DNA of 64,000 nt from Cytobacillus oceanisediminis 2691 (GCF_007678455.1 NZ_VEEP01000004.1:124001-188000); one strand, 5' to 3'. Positions 45,156 through 54,191 are shown, numbered from the stretch's first letter. Notes: generated by a model not told the origin, from the letters alone. Translations and numbers: made by a program.

Positions 45156-46184
45156 ATGATGAAAGCTTTTGTACCACAGCTTGTTTATATCGAGCCGAGG
45201 GCATTGGAATATCCGCTCGGGCGGGAATTAAAAGAAAAGTTCGAGAAAATGGGATTGGAAATCAGGGAGACGACTTCACATAATCAGGTGCGAAATATCC
45301 CTGGCGAAAATGAACTCCAGCAGTACCGGAATGCCAAATCGACATTGGTTGTTGGTGTCAGGAAAACGCTGAAATTTGACACCTCCAAACCTTCTGCTGA
45401 ATACGCCATACCGCTTGCAACCGGCTGCATGGGCCATTGCCACTATTGCTATTTGCAGACGACACTTGGCAGTAAGCCATATATCCGCACGTATGTGAAT
45501 CTCGAGGAGATTTTCGATCAGGCACAAAAGTACATGGATGAGAGAAAGCCTGAAATCACCAGGTTTGAAGCTGCATGTACATCAGATATCGTTGGCATTG
45601 ATCATTTAACTCATGCTTTAAAACAAACAATTGAATTCTTCGGACAAACCGAATATGGGCAATTGCGTTTTGTCACGAAGTATCATCATGTTGACCATTT
45701 GCTCGATGCAAAACATAATGGCAGAACAAGATTCCGTTTCAGCGTCAATGCCCGTTTCGTGATCAAAAACTTTGAACCTGGAACATCATCCTTTGATGAA
45801 AGGCTGGAGGCAGCCAGAAAAGTGGCACAGGCAGGATACCCGCTTGGCTTCATCGTTGCGCCAATCTACATCCATGAAGGCTGGAGAGAAGGCTATCAGG
45901 AATTGTTCGAAAGGCTTAGCCATTCGCTGGAAGGAATCGACCTGACTGGACTAAGCTTCGAGCTGATTCAGCACCGCTTCACCAAACCTGCAAAAAATGT
46001 TATTCAGAAGCGTTATCCTAAATCGAAACTGGAAATGGATGAGGAGAAAAGGAAATACAAATGGGGAAGGTACGGAATTGGCAAGTATGTCTATCAGACT
46101 GATGAAGCAAAAGATCTTGAAGAAACAATCCGCGGCTATATCCATTCATTTTTTCCGGAAGCAGAAATACAATATTTCACTTAA
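45156..46184 (+). CDS. splB: Spore photoproduct lyase
   Basis: Radical-SAM enzyme that reverses the spore photoproduct thymine dimer during germination. 342 residues. With the ATG at 45156 the Fe-S cysteines are 91, 95 and 98 (CMGHCHYC), and Cys141 in EAACTSDIVG is the hydrogen donor, the numbering of the B. subtilis enzyme. FVTKYHHVDHLLDAKHNG near 168 is conserved. The usual partner splA is absent directly upstream. GAGGAC precedes the start. Confidence 0.95.
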   Translation: MMKAFVPQLVYIEPRALEYPLGRELKEKFEKMGLEIRETTSHNQVRNIPGENELQQYRNAKSTLVVGVRKTLKFDTSKPSAEYAIPLATGCMGHCHYCYLQTTLGSKPYIRTYVNLEEIFDQAQKYMDERKPEITRFEAACTSDIVGIDHLTHALKQTIEFFGQTEYGQLRFVTKYHHVDHLLDAKHNGRTRFRFSVNARFVIKNFEPGTSSFDERLEAARKVAQAGYPLGFIVAPIYIHEGWREGYQELFERLSHSLEGIDLTGLSFELIQHRFTKPAKNVIQKRYPKSKLEMDEEKRKYKWGRYGIGKYVYQTDEAKDLEETIRGYIHSFFPEAEIQYFT

Positions 46185-46310
46185 GAAGAGTTTAGGGATT
46201 TAATTCGATTGTGTCCTTGAACCGAAATTTTCTACTTGTACGCCGTACTATTTTACAAATGAAGCGCTTAAAGATGTAAAGATGGGATTACATCGACGGG
46301 AGTGGCTCAT

Positions 46311-47195
46311 ATGTATATTGACGGCGTTTTTTCCGGCGGAGGAATCAAAGGGTTGGCACTGGTTGGTGCCTGTGCAGCGATTGAGGAGCGAGGGTTCCGT
46401 TTTAAACGGGTCGCAGGCACTAGTGCGGGTTCGCTGATCGCTGGCTTGCTTGCTGCCGGCTACACGAGTACGGAGATGGCGGGCATCCTGGATGAACTTG
46501 ACCTGAAAAAATTTCTCGATTCCAGGAAAACGATCTTCCCATCAGCCTTGACTAAATGGCTTTTTGTATACTGGCGGCTGGGGCTCTATAAAGGTGACGA
46601 ATTAGAAAGCTGGATATCGGAGGTGCTGGCTGCCAGAGGGCTTCGCACCTTTGGCGATCTTGCCCCTGATGCATTGCGGATCATTGCCTCAGACCTCACA
46701 AACGGCAGATTACTGATCCTGCCGGATGATCTTCCAAAGTATGGTGTCGATCCAAGGACTTTCCCTGTGGCAAGGGCGATCAGGATGAGCTGCAGTCTGC
46801 CGTTCTTTTTCGAACCGGTAAAACTCCGTGACCGGGTCGGTGCGAATATCGTGGTGGATGGAGGAGTGCTAAGCAATTTTCCGATGTGGTTATTCGACCA
46901 GGAGAATGTGAAAAAAGTACGTCCCGTACTTGGTGTCAAGCTAAGTCAAAACCTGATCCAGCAGCCAACGAATAAAATAAAAAATGCGCTGCAATTATTT
47001 GAAGCATTATTTGAGACAATGAAGGATGCTCATGACTCCAGGTACATTTCGCGAAAGCATGAAAAGAATATCATCTTCATTCCGACGGAGGGGAATTTGA
47101 CAACCGAATTCCAACTCTCGGATGAGAAAAAACAAGAATTGATTGAACTGGGAAAGAAGAATGGGGAGAAATTTTTCAAATCATGGTGCTACTGA
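46311..47195 (+). CDS. yqhO: Patatin-like phospholipase YqhO
   Basis: 294 residues. Oxyanion motif GGGIKG is at about 9-14, nucleophile Ser38 in GTSAG, and catalytic Asp near 184 in VVDGGVLSN, so the Ser-Asp dyad is complete. Predicted lipid acyl hydrolase; substrate unknown. ATG 46311 has GGGAG 8 nt upstream; the GTG at 46302 overlaps that site. Position matches B. subtilis yqhO. Confidence 0.9.
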   Translation: MYIDGVFSGGGIKGLALVGACAAIEERGFRFKRVAGTSAGSLIAGLLAAGYTSTEMAGILDELDLKKFLDSRKTIFPSALTKWLFVYWRLGLYKGDELESWISEVLAARGLRTFGDLAPDALRIIASDLTNGRLLILPDDLPKYGVDPRTFPVARAIRMSCSLPFFFEPVKLRDRVGANIVVDGGVLSNFPMWLFDQENVKKVRPVLGVKLSQNLIQQPTNKIKNALQLFEALFETMKDAHDSRYISRKHEKNIIFIPTEGNLTTEFQLSDEKKQELIELGKKNGEKFFKSWCY

Positions 47196-47399
47196 TTCTT
47201 AATGGTTTTTCTCGTAAGAATTGTTGTTAAAATCCTAAAGCCGATTTTAACCTATGATAAGGCATTTTGCTTGTCGGTATCTAGTTTGCAAGCTCTTTTC
47301 TCGTCTAAATCGTCCATTTAGCGAAGTTACCTAGGTCATTCCATGCAACTTTGCAGCAATTAGCAACAAAGTTTTAGAAAAGAGCCTTCCTTATAAAGC

Positions 47400-47438
47400 A
47401 AAAAATCGAGCTTTAAAAGGAAGCCCGATTTTTTTTTC
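47400..47438. terminator. Bidirectional terminator between yqhO and yqhP
   Basis: AAAATCG.GCTT / AAGC.CGATTTT imperfect stem with A and T runs. It overlaps the yqhP stop at 47413. The preceding 205 bp after yqhO hold nothing recognisable. Confidence 0.65.
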
Positions 47439-47778
47439 TGCTTTTTTTACCGTCTATGACTGTTAAGTGCGAAGCGTCCTTCTTTTTCCGTGCCGATGCG
47501 AGGGATTTTATCTTAGAACGTTTAGAGGATGCATTCGCTTCTTTTGCCTGGTACCGTTTCTTGGACCGCTTTGCTGCCTTTTGGAAAGCACGCTTTTGCT
47601 CTCTGCCCGCACTTGATCCCGACAGGCGGGTCACAAGGAAATAGATTGCGGCACCAATCAATGCAATTGTTGCCAGTGTAACAAGAATACTTACAGGATC
47701 GGTAAACAACTGAAAGGCGAAACCAAAGATTGCAAGGACAATCAGCCCTGAAAAAATATACTTAAAAGTTCTACTCAT
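47413..47778 (-). CDS. yqhP: YqhP family membrane protein
   Basis: 121 residues. Two membrane helices (about 5-25 and 30-50) are followed by a very basic tail rich in Lys, Arg, Ser and Ala that probably faces the cytoplasm. ATG 47778 (MSRTFKYIF) has GGAGGTGG upstream. Matches the YqhP position; function unknown. Confidence 0.82.
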   Translation of the reverse strand: MSRTFKYIFSGLIVLAIFGFAFQLFTDPVSILVTLATIALIGAAIYFLVTRLSGSSAGREQKRAFQKAAKRSKKRYQAKEANASSKRSKIKSLASARKKKDASHLTVIDGKKSRKKNRASF

Positions 47779-48040
47779 CGAAGAAAGCCACCTCCCTACT
47801 AGCATCATGAGCAATTTCAACTGTTTTTAAACTTACCAACGATTACTTTATACAAATTCTTCGATATTATACTCTTCTCCTGCTACTTTTACCTTTTTAA
47901 AAGCGACTTAAACGAAAGATTTCCATTTTCATGGCATTTGGACACAAAGACGAGAAAGATTTCTGTTAAATTCATTTTACTAAAAATCAATAAAAACCTC
48001 TATATGAAGAACAGGCCTCCGTAACATTTTTTCCAGATAT
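47779..48040. other. Divergent spacer between yqhP and yqhR
   Basis: Non-coding, AT-rich. Apart from the candidate promoter at its right end no repeat, RNA or operator is recognised. Confidence 0.5.
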
Positions 48041-48070
48041 GCAATTCATTTGCACAACAGGGACATACTA
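48041..48070 (+). promoter_or_regulatory. Candidate sigma-G promoter of yqhR
   Basis: GCAAT (48041-48045), 18 bp, then CATACTA (48064-48070). The -10 and spacing fit sigma-G (gMATR-n18-CATNHTA), the -35 only partly. Predicted start about 48076, right at the GGAGG binding site, leaves a very short leader and is a weak point. Confidence 0.45.
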
Positions 48071-48088
48071 AAACCGGAGGTGCAATAT

Positions 48089-48604
48089 ATGGCAGAAAAT
48101 CATGGCAATTTAGAACAGGATCAAAGGGAAAAACCGATGTCATTCATTGCGATGAGTATAGTTACGGGATTGTTCGGCGGGATCTTTTGGAGTGCTCTGG
48201 CTTATTTGGCCTATATATTTAATTTTACCGAGATCCGCCCAAACGTGATCCTGGAACCCTGGGCATTGGGAGAGTGGAAGCAGCAGTGGCTTGGGACAGT
48301 CATATCGATCATAGCGATTGGCATTTTTTCAGCAGGTGCCGCCATGGTCTATTATGTGGCAATGAGGAAGCTGAATTCCATCTGGGCTGGTGCAGCCTTC
48401 GGAATTGCGCTGTTTTTCCTTGTATTCTATGTGCTCAATCCGCTGTTCCCCGGGATCAAACCTTTCTGGGACCTGTCAAAAAACACCTTGGTCACTTCGC
48501 TTTGTTTCTATGTTCTATATGGTGTGTTTGTCGGTTATTCTATATCCTATGAGGAAAATGAGAATCGCAACAAGGAGAAAAATCGTCAGGAGATCACCTC
48601 TTGA
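48089..48604 (+). CDS. figP: YqhR membrane protein (FigP)
   Basis: 171 residues with four membrane helices and a charged C-terminal tail. ATG 48089 has CCGGAGGTG 7 nt upstream. Position and topology match B. subtilis YqhR, renamed FigP and reported to form a complex with SpoVAF that promotes spore germination. Here a SpoVAF-like protein is encoded at 15879. Orthology rests on synteny and topology. Confidence 0.82.
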   Translation: MAENHGNLEQDQREKPMSFIAMSIVTGLFGGIFWSALAYLAYIFNFTEIRPNVILEPWALGEWKQQWLGTVISIIAIGIFSAGAAMVYYVAMRKLNSIWAGAAFGIALFFLVFYVLNPLFPGIKPFWDLSKNTLVTSLCFYVLYGVFVGYSISYEENENRNKEKNRQEITS

Positions 48605-48640
48605 GCGGCTGAAAGTAGTTTTCACAAAAATAGTTATGAT

Positions 48641-48669
48641 AGAATGTTCTTAGTGAACATTCTTTTTTT
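48641..48669 (+). terminator. Terminator of yqhR
   Basis: AGAATGTTC / GAACATTCT perfect stem then T run. Confidence 0.9.
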
Positions 48670-48683
48670 ACGGGAGCCTGAAC

Positions 48684-49121
48684 ATGAAAAAAATACTTAT
48701 GCTCAATGGTCCGAACTTGAACCGGCTTGGGAAAAGAGAGCCCGGAATTTATGGTGTCAGCACTTTGAGTGATTTGGAAAAACGGATGATCCAGCTAGGT
48801 GCTGAGAAGCAGATGGAGGTTGTCTGTTTTCAATCCAATCATGAAGGGGAACTGATTGACAAACTCCATGAGGCAGAGGACACTGCTATAGACGGAATTA
48901 TCTTTAATCCCGGGGCATTCACCCACTATAGCTATGCCATCAGGGACGCGATAGCAGGAATTACCTGTCCGGTTATCGAAGTACATATCTCGAATGTATA
49001 TCAGAGGGAAGAATTCAGGCACAAATCAGTGATTGCCCCTGTATCCACGGGGCAGATTGCAGGCCTGGGGCTTCTTGGCTATGAACTGGCGCTTGAAGCG
49101 TTCAAAAGAGTAGAAGGATAA
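48684..49121 (+). CDS. aroQ: Type II 3-dehydroquinate dehydratase
   Basis: Third step of the shikimate pathway. 145-residue dodecameric type II enzyme: [18 protein letters not shown] near 6 (catalytic Arg and Tyr on the flexible loop), NPGAFTHYS near 75 and EVHISN near 99 (catalytic His). Corresponds to yqhS. 15 nt before papA. Works in the same pathway as aroK at 31365. Confidence 0.95.
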   Translation: MKKILMLNGPNLNRLGKREPGIYGVSTLSDLEKRMIQLGAEKQMEVVCFQSNHEGELIDKLHEAEDTAIDGIIFNPGAFTHYSYAIRDAIAGITCPVIEVHISNVYQREEFRHKSVIAPVSTGQIAGLGLLGYELALEAFKRVEG

Positions 49122-49136
49122 GAGGAGGAAGAGGTT

Positions 49137-50198
49137 ATGGGAAAAATACAAAAATTGCGTGAAAGCTTCCAAAGGCTTGGAATTGATGGAATGCTCGTTA
49201 CAAGCGATTATAATCGCCGATATATGACGGGTTTCACTGGCTCGGCGGGCATGGTGCTGATCAGTGCTGATAAAGCTTTATTCATCACCGATTTCAGGTA
49301 TACAGAGCAGGCAGCCAAGCAATGTGAAGGTTATGAAGTCGTCCTGCATAAAGGTTTGGTCCACGATGAGGTTGCCGAGCAGGCAAAAAAACTGGGGATT
49401 AAAAAGCTCGGCTTTGAAGAAAATCATGTTACATACTCAGCTTACAAAACCTTCGATAAAGCCGTGGAAGCTGAATTAGTGCCTGTATCGGGTGAAATTG
49501 AAAAGTTACGCTTGATAAAGACTGATTCAGAGATTAAGATATTAAAGGAAGCAGCAGCCATCGCAGATGCTGCGTTTACACATATACTTGAGTTTATCCG
49601 TCCTGGAAGAACAGAGCTTGAAGTATCGAATGAACTTGAATTTTTTATGAGAAAGCAGGGGGCAACCTCTTCATCATTTGATATTATTGTGGCTTCCGGC
49701 TATCGTTCAGCCCTTCCGCACGGAGTAGCAAGTGACAAGGTGATTGAAACAGGAGACTTTGTAACCCTGGATTATGGGGCATATTATAATGGGTATGTAT
49801 CTGATATCACTCGTACAGTATCGATGGGAAATCCTTCCGAAAAGCTGATGGAAATCTATAATATTGTGCTTGAAGCCCAGCTTCGTGGTATGGCAGGCAT
49901 CAAACCTGGAATGACGGGCAAAGAAGCGGATGCTTTAACAAGGAACTTTATTACCGAAAAAGGATATGGCGAGTATTTTGGCCATTCTACAGGCCACGGA
50001 ATCGGTCTTGAAGTACATGAGGGACCTGGTCTTTCATTCCGTTCAGACACCATTCTTGAAACAGGCATGGTTGTGACTGTTGAGCCAGGAATTTACATCG
50101 CCGGCCTTGGCGGGGTAAGGATTGAAGATGATACTGTGATTACACTTGACCATAATGAGTCACTGACGCATTCTACGAAAGAACTCATCATTCTATAA
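49137..50198 (+). CDS. papA: Xaa-Pro aminopeptidase (M24 family)
   Basis: Removes an N-terminal residue next to proline. 353 residues: N-terminal creatinase-like domain (1-130) and pita-bread catalytic domain. The metal ligands are in [17 protein letters not shown] near 210, [16 protein letters not shown] near 286 and TVEPGIYI near 317. Directly before efp, as in B. subtilis (yqhT-efp). AGGAGGAAG before ATG. Confidence 0.93.
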   Translation: MGKIQKLRESFQRLGIDGMLVTSDYNRRYMTGFTGSAGMVLISADKALFITDFRYTEQAAKQCEGYEVVLHKGLVHDEVAEQAKKLGIKKLGFEENHVTYSAYKTFDKAVEAELVPVSGEIEKLRLIKTDSEIKILKEAAAIADAAFTHILEFIRPGRTELEVSNELEFFMRKQGATSSSFDIIVASGYRSALPHGVASDKVIETGDFVTLDYGAYYNGYVSDITRTVSMGNPSEKLMEIYNIVLEAQLRGMAGIKPGMTGKEADALTRNFITEKGYGEYFGHSTGHGIGLEVHEGPGLSFRSDTILETGMVVTVEPGIYIAGLGGVRIEDDTVITLDHNESLTHSTKELIIL

Positions 50199-50220
50199 GA
50201 CGACATTAGGAGGACAAACA

Positions 50221-50778
50221 ATGATTTCAGTAAACGATTTCCGTACGGGCCTAACGATTGAAGTTGATAACGGCATTTGGCGTGTACTTGATTTCCAACA
50301 CGTAAAGCCAGGAAAAGGAGCGGCTTTCGTTCGTTCAAAGCTTCGTAATCTTCGTACAGGAGCAATCCAGGAAAAAACTTTCCGTGCAGGTGAAAAGGTA
50401 GCGAAAGCACAAATCGAGAACCGCAAAATGCAGTATCTGTATGCTAGCGGCGACCAGCACGTATTCATGGACAATGAGTCTTACGAGCAAATCGAATTGC
50501 CAGGAACTTCTATTGAATATGAGTTGAAATTCCTTAAGGAAAACATGGAAGTCTACATCATGCAATTCGGCCATGAAACTCTTGGTGTCGAGCTTCCAAA
50601 CACTGTTGAATTGGAAGTAACAGAAACAGAACCAGGTATCAAAGGTGACACTGCTTCCGGCGGTACTAAGCCTGCGACATTGGAAACTGGCCTTACTGTA
50701 CAGGTTCCATTCTTTGTAAACCAGGGAGACAGACTTATCATCAATACAACAGATTCTTCTTATGTATCACGCGCATAA
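50221..50778 (+). CDS. efp: Translation elongation factor P
   Basis: Relieves ribosome stalling at polyproline. 185 residues with three OB/KOW-like domains. The modification-loop region [10 protein letters not shown] carries Lys32. GGAGG precedes ATG, 22 nt after papA. A strong terminator follows. Confidence 0.96.
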   Translation: MISVNDFRTGLTIEVDNGIWRVLDFQHVKPGKGAAFVRSKLRNLRTGAIQEKTFRAGEKVAKAQIENRKMQYLYASGDQHVFMDNESYEQIELPGTSIEYELKFLKENMEVYIMQFGHETLGVELPNTVELEVTETEPGIKGDTASGGTKPATLETGLTVQVPFFVNQGDRLIINTTDSSYVSRA

Positions 50779-50784
50779 TTTTTC

Positions 50785-50819
50785 AGGAACCTGCTGCATT
50801 TGCCAGCAGGTTCTTTTTT
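50785..50819 (+). terminator. Terminator of aroQ-papA-efp
   Basis: GAACCTGCTG / CAGCAGGTTC perfect stem then six T. Confidence 0.92.
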
Positions 50820-50829
50820 ATTCAAGCAT

Positions 50830-50867
50830 AAAAAAAGCATCTCATGAATATTCACGAGATGCTTTTA
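50830..50867 (-). terminator. Terminator of the minus-strand rhodanese gene
   Basis: AAAAGCATCTC / GAGATGCTTTT stem abutting the stop at 50870; symmetrical A/T runs. Confidence 0.87.
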
Positions 50868-50869
50868 AT

Positions 50870-51232
50870 TTATTGTTCAAGATCAAACTTCCACTCATTC
50901 AATCCGCCAGTCATATTGTAAATATTCTTAAATCCGTTTTTTGCCAGAATTCCGCTAGCCTGGGTTGAACGGTTGCCGCTTCGGCATACAACCAGATACT
51001 TTTCATCTTGATCGAGCTCTGAAAGCATGCTTTCGATGACTTGCAGCGGAACTAATTTTGCGCCGGGAATATGGCCAGCAGCGAACTCATCCGGTGTACG
51101 GACATCCAGGACCTGAACTTCTCCGCTATCAATCAATTCTTTGGCCTTGTCGACTGAAACATCGGTATAAGAGCCGCCAGAACAGCCGGTGATTAACAAG
51201 ACGAACAGGAATGCTGCGAATAACTTCTTCAT
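50870..51232 (-). CDS. Rhodanese-domain lipoprotein
   Basis: 120 residues. Signal peptide with lipobox LITGC (Cys17) places a single rhodanese domain outside the cell. Active-site Cys83 lies in CRSGNR and DVRTPDEFAAGHIPGA near 43 is the second family motif. Possible sulfur or redox function; substrate unknown. It resembles the YqhL domain but is exported rather than cytoplasmic. AGGAGG before ATG. Confidence 0.9.
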   Translation of the reverse strand: MKKLFAAFLFVLLITGCSGGSYTDVSVDKAKELIDSGEVQVLDVRTPDEFAAGHIPGAKLVPLQVIESMLSELDQDEKYLVVCRSGNRSTQASGILAKNGFKNIYNMTGGLNEWKFDLEQ

Positions 51233-51421
51233 GATGAACCTCCTAAAAATACTTATAGAGGTATTTTAACTTAAAAATCAAAAAGTGGATATAGACAAAT
51301 TGTGTCAGGAGATAAAGGTCATCCATTTTTGGTGAGGGCTCTTTTTTCATTCGATAAGTGATTATCAGTCAAGTTATCAAGCAATGCAGAAGCCAGGCAG
51401 ACAGCCTGGCTTTGCTTTTTA

Positions 51422-52087
51422 TCAAGTAATATACGTTCCTGTCACGGTTGCTTTGATCTCCAGCTTGCCCGGTTCTATGGGCGTTCCTTTTGCGCTGCTA
51501 GTGTCCATTGAAGCAACCAGGAAGGGGCCGGGAGATCCCTTTTGGGTTTCCTCGGTAATGGAGAGAGGGGAAATGGAAGTATGGAATCCCAGTGTCCGGG
51601 CGATGGTTTGTGCTTTGTTGTATGAATCGATTACTGCAATTGAAAGTGCCTGGTTATATAAGGCCTGAGGCTCTGCGACTGAGAATTGGATGTTCATTAC
51701 CTCATTCGCTCCATTGGCCACAGCCGTATCAATGGCCAATCCCGCCTGGGCAAGATTCCTGATAGTGACAGTATACAAATGTGTGACACGATACCCCTGA
51801 AATAGCTGCTTGCCTTCCTCATAGGTATAGATGGGATCGATCCGAAAATCTGCCGTTTTTATATCATCCTTTGCTATCCCGAGGTTCTGTAACGATTTTA
51901 ACATTGAAGCAGAATTTTCCGCATTCTCTGTCTGGGCGGCTTGGAGGTTTGGATTTTCTGTCCGAACCCCTACTGTAGCTGTTGCCCTGTTGGGTGCGGA
52001 GTAAACATTCCCTTCGCCGCTGACTGTGATTTTTCTATTGTTTCCAGCATTGTTCGTATTATAGGCACCATATCCTCCATTAACCAT
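51422..52087 (-). CDS. SIMPL-domain (DUF541) protein
   Basis: 221 residues. DUF541 starts at ITVSGEGNVYSAPNRATATVGV near 16 and continues with the family's TADFRIDPIYTYE near 80. Homologues are mostly periplasmic or membrane-associated; here no classical signal peptide is seen, only a short Gly/Asn/Tyr-rich N-terminus (MVNGGYGAYNTNNAGNN) reminiscent of spore-surface proteins. ATG 52087 has GGAGGG 6 nt upstream; two ATGs before it are too close. Confidence 0.83.
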   Translation of the reverse strand: MVNGGYGAYNTNNAGNNRKITVSGEGNVYSAPNRATATVGVRTENPNLQAAQTENAENSASMLKSLQNLGIAKDDIKTADFRIDPIYTYEEGKQLFQGYRVTHLYTVTIRNLAQAGLAIDTAVANGANEVMNIQFSVAEPQALYNQALSIAVIDSYNKAQTIARTLGFHTSISPLSITEETQKGSPGPFLVASMDTSSAKGTPIEPGKLEIKATVTGTYIT

Positions 52088-52189
52088 CATCATCCCTCCA
52101 CATTTATTGTCTCTTACCCATATCTATGTAAGAAAAGAAAAACAAATAACGAGGAGGGATCATATTGGTGAATCTTGAGGAAAAATCAA

Positions 52190-52342
52190 TTACTCGCCGG
52201 CTCCGGGTGCTTTGTCCGTATCATTTTTGTTGTTATATTTTGGGTCGGTCATTGGCGATTCCTTGAGACTCCTGCCTCCTCCGAGGTAAGTAGCGCGGTC
52301 GGCCCTTTGCACTTTCTGGAACTTCTGATGATCCTCATTCAT
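52190..52342 (-). CDS. Small hydrophilic protein of 50 residues
   Basis: Reads MNEDHQKFQKVQRADR to the C-terminal DKAPGAGE with no Cys. It is charged and probably disordered, with a GGGRSLKESP segment. AAGGAG stands 8 nt before the ATG on the minus strand. It lies upstream of the SIMPL gene on the same strand, 102 bp away, and just before spoIIIA, where B. subtilis has yqhV, to which it is not similar. Function unknown; composition is like small spore proteins, which is only a suggestion. Confidence 0.65.
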   Translation of the reverse strand: MNEDHQKFQKVQRADRATYLGGGRSLKESPMTDPKYNNKNDTDKAPGAGE

Positions 52343-52453
52343 TTTGATCAACTCCTTTCAATACTAGTCTTTTCATTCAAAACTGAATTTATTTTTTCGT
52401 TTTGATCTTTATTGAAAAAACGATTGTGAAGCCGTTCTGAATGAATCTGCAGG

Positions 52454-52481
52454 TCATAAAGTGGCCAAGCAGGCATACATA
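52454..52481 (+). promoter_or_regulatory. Candidate sigma-E promoter of the spoIIIA operon
   Basis: TCATAAA (52454-52460), 13 bp, CATACATA (52474-52481). Close to the sigma-E consensus KMATATT-n14-CATACAHT, with one base less spacing. B. subtilis spoIIIA is transcribed by sigma-E in the mother cell. Predicted start near 52488 leaves a 20-nt leader containing AGGAGG. Confidence 0.65.
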
Positions 52482-52508
52482 TTAAGTAAGCGAAAATCAG
52501 GAGGATCA

Positions 52509-53435
52509 ATGATGGATGATATCTTATCTTTTTTGCCGAAACGGATTGCTGAATTGCTGGACGCAGTGCCTCCTAATGACAAAGATGGGATGGAAGAAGT
52601 GCGGATCCGGATCAACCGGCCGCTTGAAATAACGGTAAGAGGAAAGCCGAACTTCCTGCCGTATATCATTCCCCCTGAGGATGCTGTCCAGCTGTTGAAT
52701 AAGCTCGGGCATTTTTCTATGTATACCCTGGAGGAAGAATTGAAGCGCGGTTATATTACTATTGCCGGCGGCCATCGAGTCGGGCTTGCCGGGAAGGTCA
52801 TTCTTGAAAATGGCTCTGTAAAAGCAATCAGGGATATTTCTTCTTTCAATTTCAGGATTGCAAGGGAGAAAATCGGGATTGCTGACCCGCTGATGCCATA
52901 TATATACCAAAACGGCTGGAAGCATACGATGATCATCGGTCCCCCGCAGACAGGCAAAACAACATTGCTCAGGGATATAGCCAGGATGATTTCAAGTGGT
53001 GTTCCTGACAAAAAAGTACCGCCTTTAAAAGCGGGGATTGTCGATGAAAGATCAGAAATTGCCGGATGTGTTAAGGGAGTCCCGCAGCTAACCTTTGGAC
53101 CAAGGGTGGATATATTGGACTCATGTCCGAAAGCAGAAGGCATGATGATGATGATTCGTTCAATGAGTCCGGATATTCTTGTCGTGGATGAAATTGGCCG
53201 GAAAGAAGATGCCGATGCGATCCTTGAAGCTGTCAACGCAGGAATCAAGCTGATCATGACCACGCATGGGGAATCTCTTGAGGATATCCAAAAAAGGCCA
53301 ACCTTGAAACCAATCCTAGAAATGGGCATCTTTGACCGGTTTGTGGAACTTGGAAGAATTTCAGGCCCTGGGACAATCACTTCGATTCGTGATGTAAGCG
53401 GAAATGAGATCCGCCAAAAAGTGAGAGTGACATAA
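52509..53435 (+). CDS. spoIIIAA: Stage III sporulation ATPase SpoIIIAA
   Basis: Secretion-type ATPase proposed to power the SpoIIIA-SpoIIQ channel between mother cell and forespore. 308 residues. Walker A GPPQTGKTT at about 144-152, Walker B DILVVDEIG near 225 and GIVDERSE near 180 are intact. ATG 52509 has AGGAGG 5 nt upstream, ruling out the longer frame. First gene of spoIIIAA-AH; abuts spoIIIAB. Confidence 0.95.
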   Translation: MMDDILSFLPKRIAELLDAVPPNDKDGMEEVRIRINRPLEITVRGKPNFLPYIIPPEDAVQLLNKLGHFSMYTLEEELKRGYITIAGGHRVGLAGKVILENGSVKAIRDISSFNFRIAREKIGIADPLMPYIYQNGWKHTMIIGPPQTGKTTLLRDIARMISSGVPDKKVPPLKAGIVDERSEIAGCVKGVPQLTFGPRVDILDSCPKAEGMMMMIRSMSPDILVVDEIGRKEDADAILEAVNAGIKLIMTTHGESLEDIQKRPTLKPILEMGIFDRFVELGRISGPGTITSIRDVSGNEIRQKVRVT

Positions 53436-53951
53436 ATGATAAAAATAATCGGTGCTATATTGATTATCCTGTCGACAACCTGGACAGGTTTTGAGGCTTC
53501 GAGGCATCTTAGTGAACGGCCAAGACAGCTCCGGCTTTTGAAGTCGGCCTTGCAGTCACTGGAAGCGGAAATCATGTACGGGCATACACCTCTCCATGAA
53601 GCTTCAAGGAAGCTGTCTGAACAAATGGCGAAGCCCCTCTCATGGTTTTTTGAGACATTTTCCAAAAAGCTGACTGAATCTGAAACCACAGTCAAATCAG
53701 CATGGGAAGAGAGCCTGAAAGAAGTCTGGAAATTGACAGCCTTCAAACAGGGAGAATTTGAAATCATGAAGCAATTTGGAGAAACGCTTGGCAGGCATGA
53801 CAGGCATTCTCAGCAAAAACAAATTCTCCTGACGATTTCCCATCTTGAACGAGAAGAAGCAGATGCCTGCGAGAAACAGATGAAATACGAAAAAATGGTG
53901 AAAAGCATCGGCTTTTTATCTGGCTTATTATTAATCATCTTACTGATGTAG
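53436..53951 (+). CDS. spoIIIAB: Stage III sporulation protein SpoIIIAB
   Basis: GspF-like membrane component of the channel complex. 171 residues with an N-terminal membrane helix (about 2-20), a helical soluble domain and a C-terminal helix (GFLSGLLLIILLM). LKSALQSLEAEIMYGHTPL near 41 is the conserved family stretch. Starts directly after the spoIIIAA stop. Confidence 0.93.
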   Translation: MIKIIGAILIILSTTWTGFEASRHLSERPRQLRLLKSALQSLEAEIMYGHTPLHEASRKLSEQMAKPLSWFFETFSKKLTESETTVKSAWEESLKEVWKLTAFKQGEFEIMKQFGETLGRHDRHSQQKQILLTISHLEREEADACEKQMKYEKMVKSIGFLSGLLLIILLM

Positions 53952-53970
53952 CGTTTAGGAGGAGGACAAG

Positions 53971-54177
53971 ATGGGTCTAGAAGTGGATATCATTTTTAAA
54001 ATAGCAGGTGTAGGCATTGTTGTGGCATTTTTGCACACGATTCTCGATCAGGTGGGGAAGAAGGAATATGCACAGTGGGTAACGTTGTTTGGATTCATCT
54101 ATATCCTTTTCATGGTTGCATCGATTGTTGATGATCTTTTTCAAAAAATCAAATCGGTATTCCTATTTCAGGGGTAA
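53971..54177 (+). CDS. spoIIIAC: Stage III sporulation protein SpoIIIAC
   Basis: 68-residue protein with two membrane helices (IIFKIAGVGIVVAFLHTI and WVTLFGFIYILFMVASIV). Size and order identify it. AGGAGGA before ATG. Related in sequence to SpoIIIAD, which follows. Confidence 0.93.
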   Translation: MGLEVDIIFKIAGVGIVVAFLHTILDQVGKKEYAQWVTLFGFIYILFMVASIVDDLFQKIKSVFLFQG

Positions 54178-54191
54178 GGGAGGGCTTTGCG

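Noticed and set aside
45156-46184. Frame disruption in splB suggested by a shorter segment near residue 255
   Set aside because: The frame is continuous and all catalytic cysteines are in place; it is ordinary length variation relative to B. subtilis.
51389-51420. Terminator after the SIMPL gene
   Set aside because: AGCCAGGC / GCCTGGCT is a good stem, but on the minus strand it lacks a T run; left uncalled.
52164-52265. Plus-strand 33-codon ORF with a good GAGGAGGGA site
   Set aside because: Antisense to the 50-residue minus-strand gene, ends quickly, composition not protein-like; kept only as a curiosity.
52751-53767. 338-codon minus-strand ORF opposite spoIIIAA/AB
   Set aside because: Shadow of strongly conserved spoIIIAA; composition is Ser/Ile-rich antisense type and there is no ribosome binding site.
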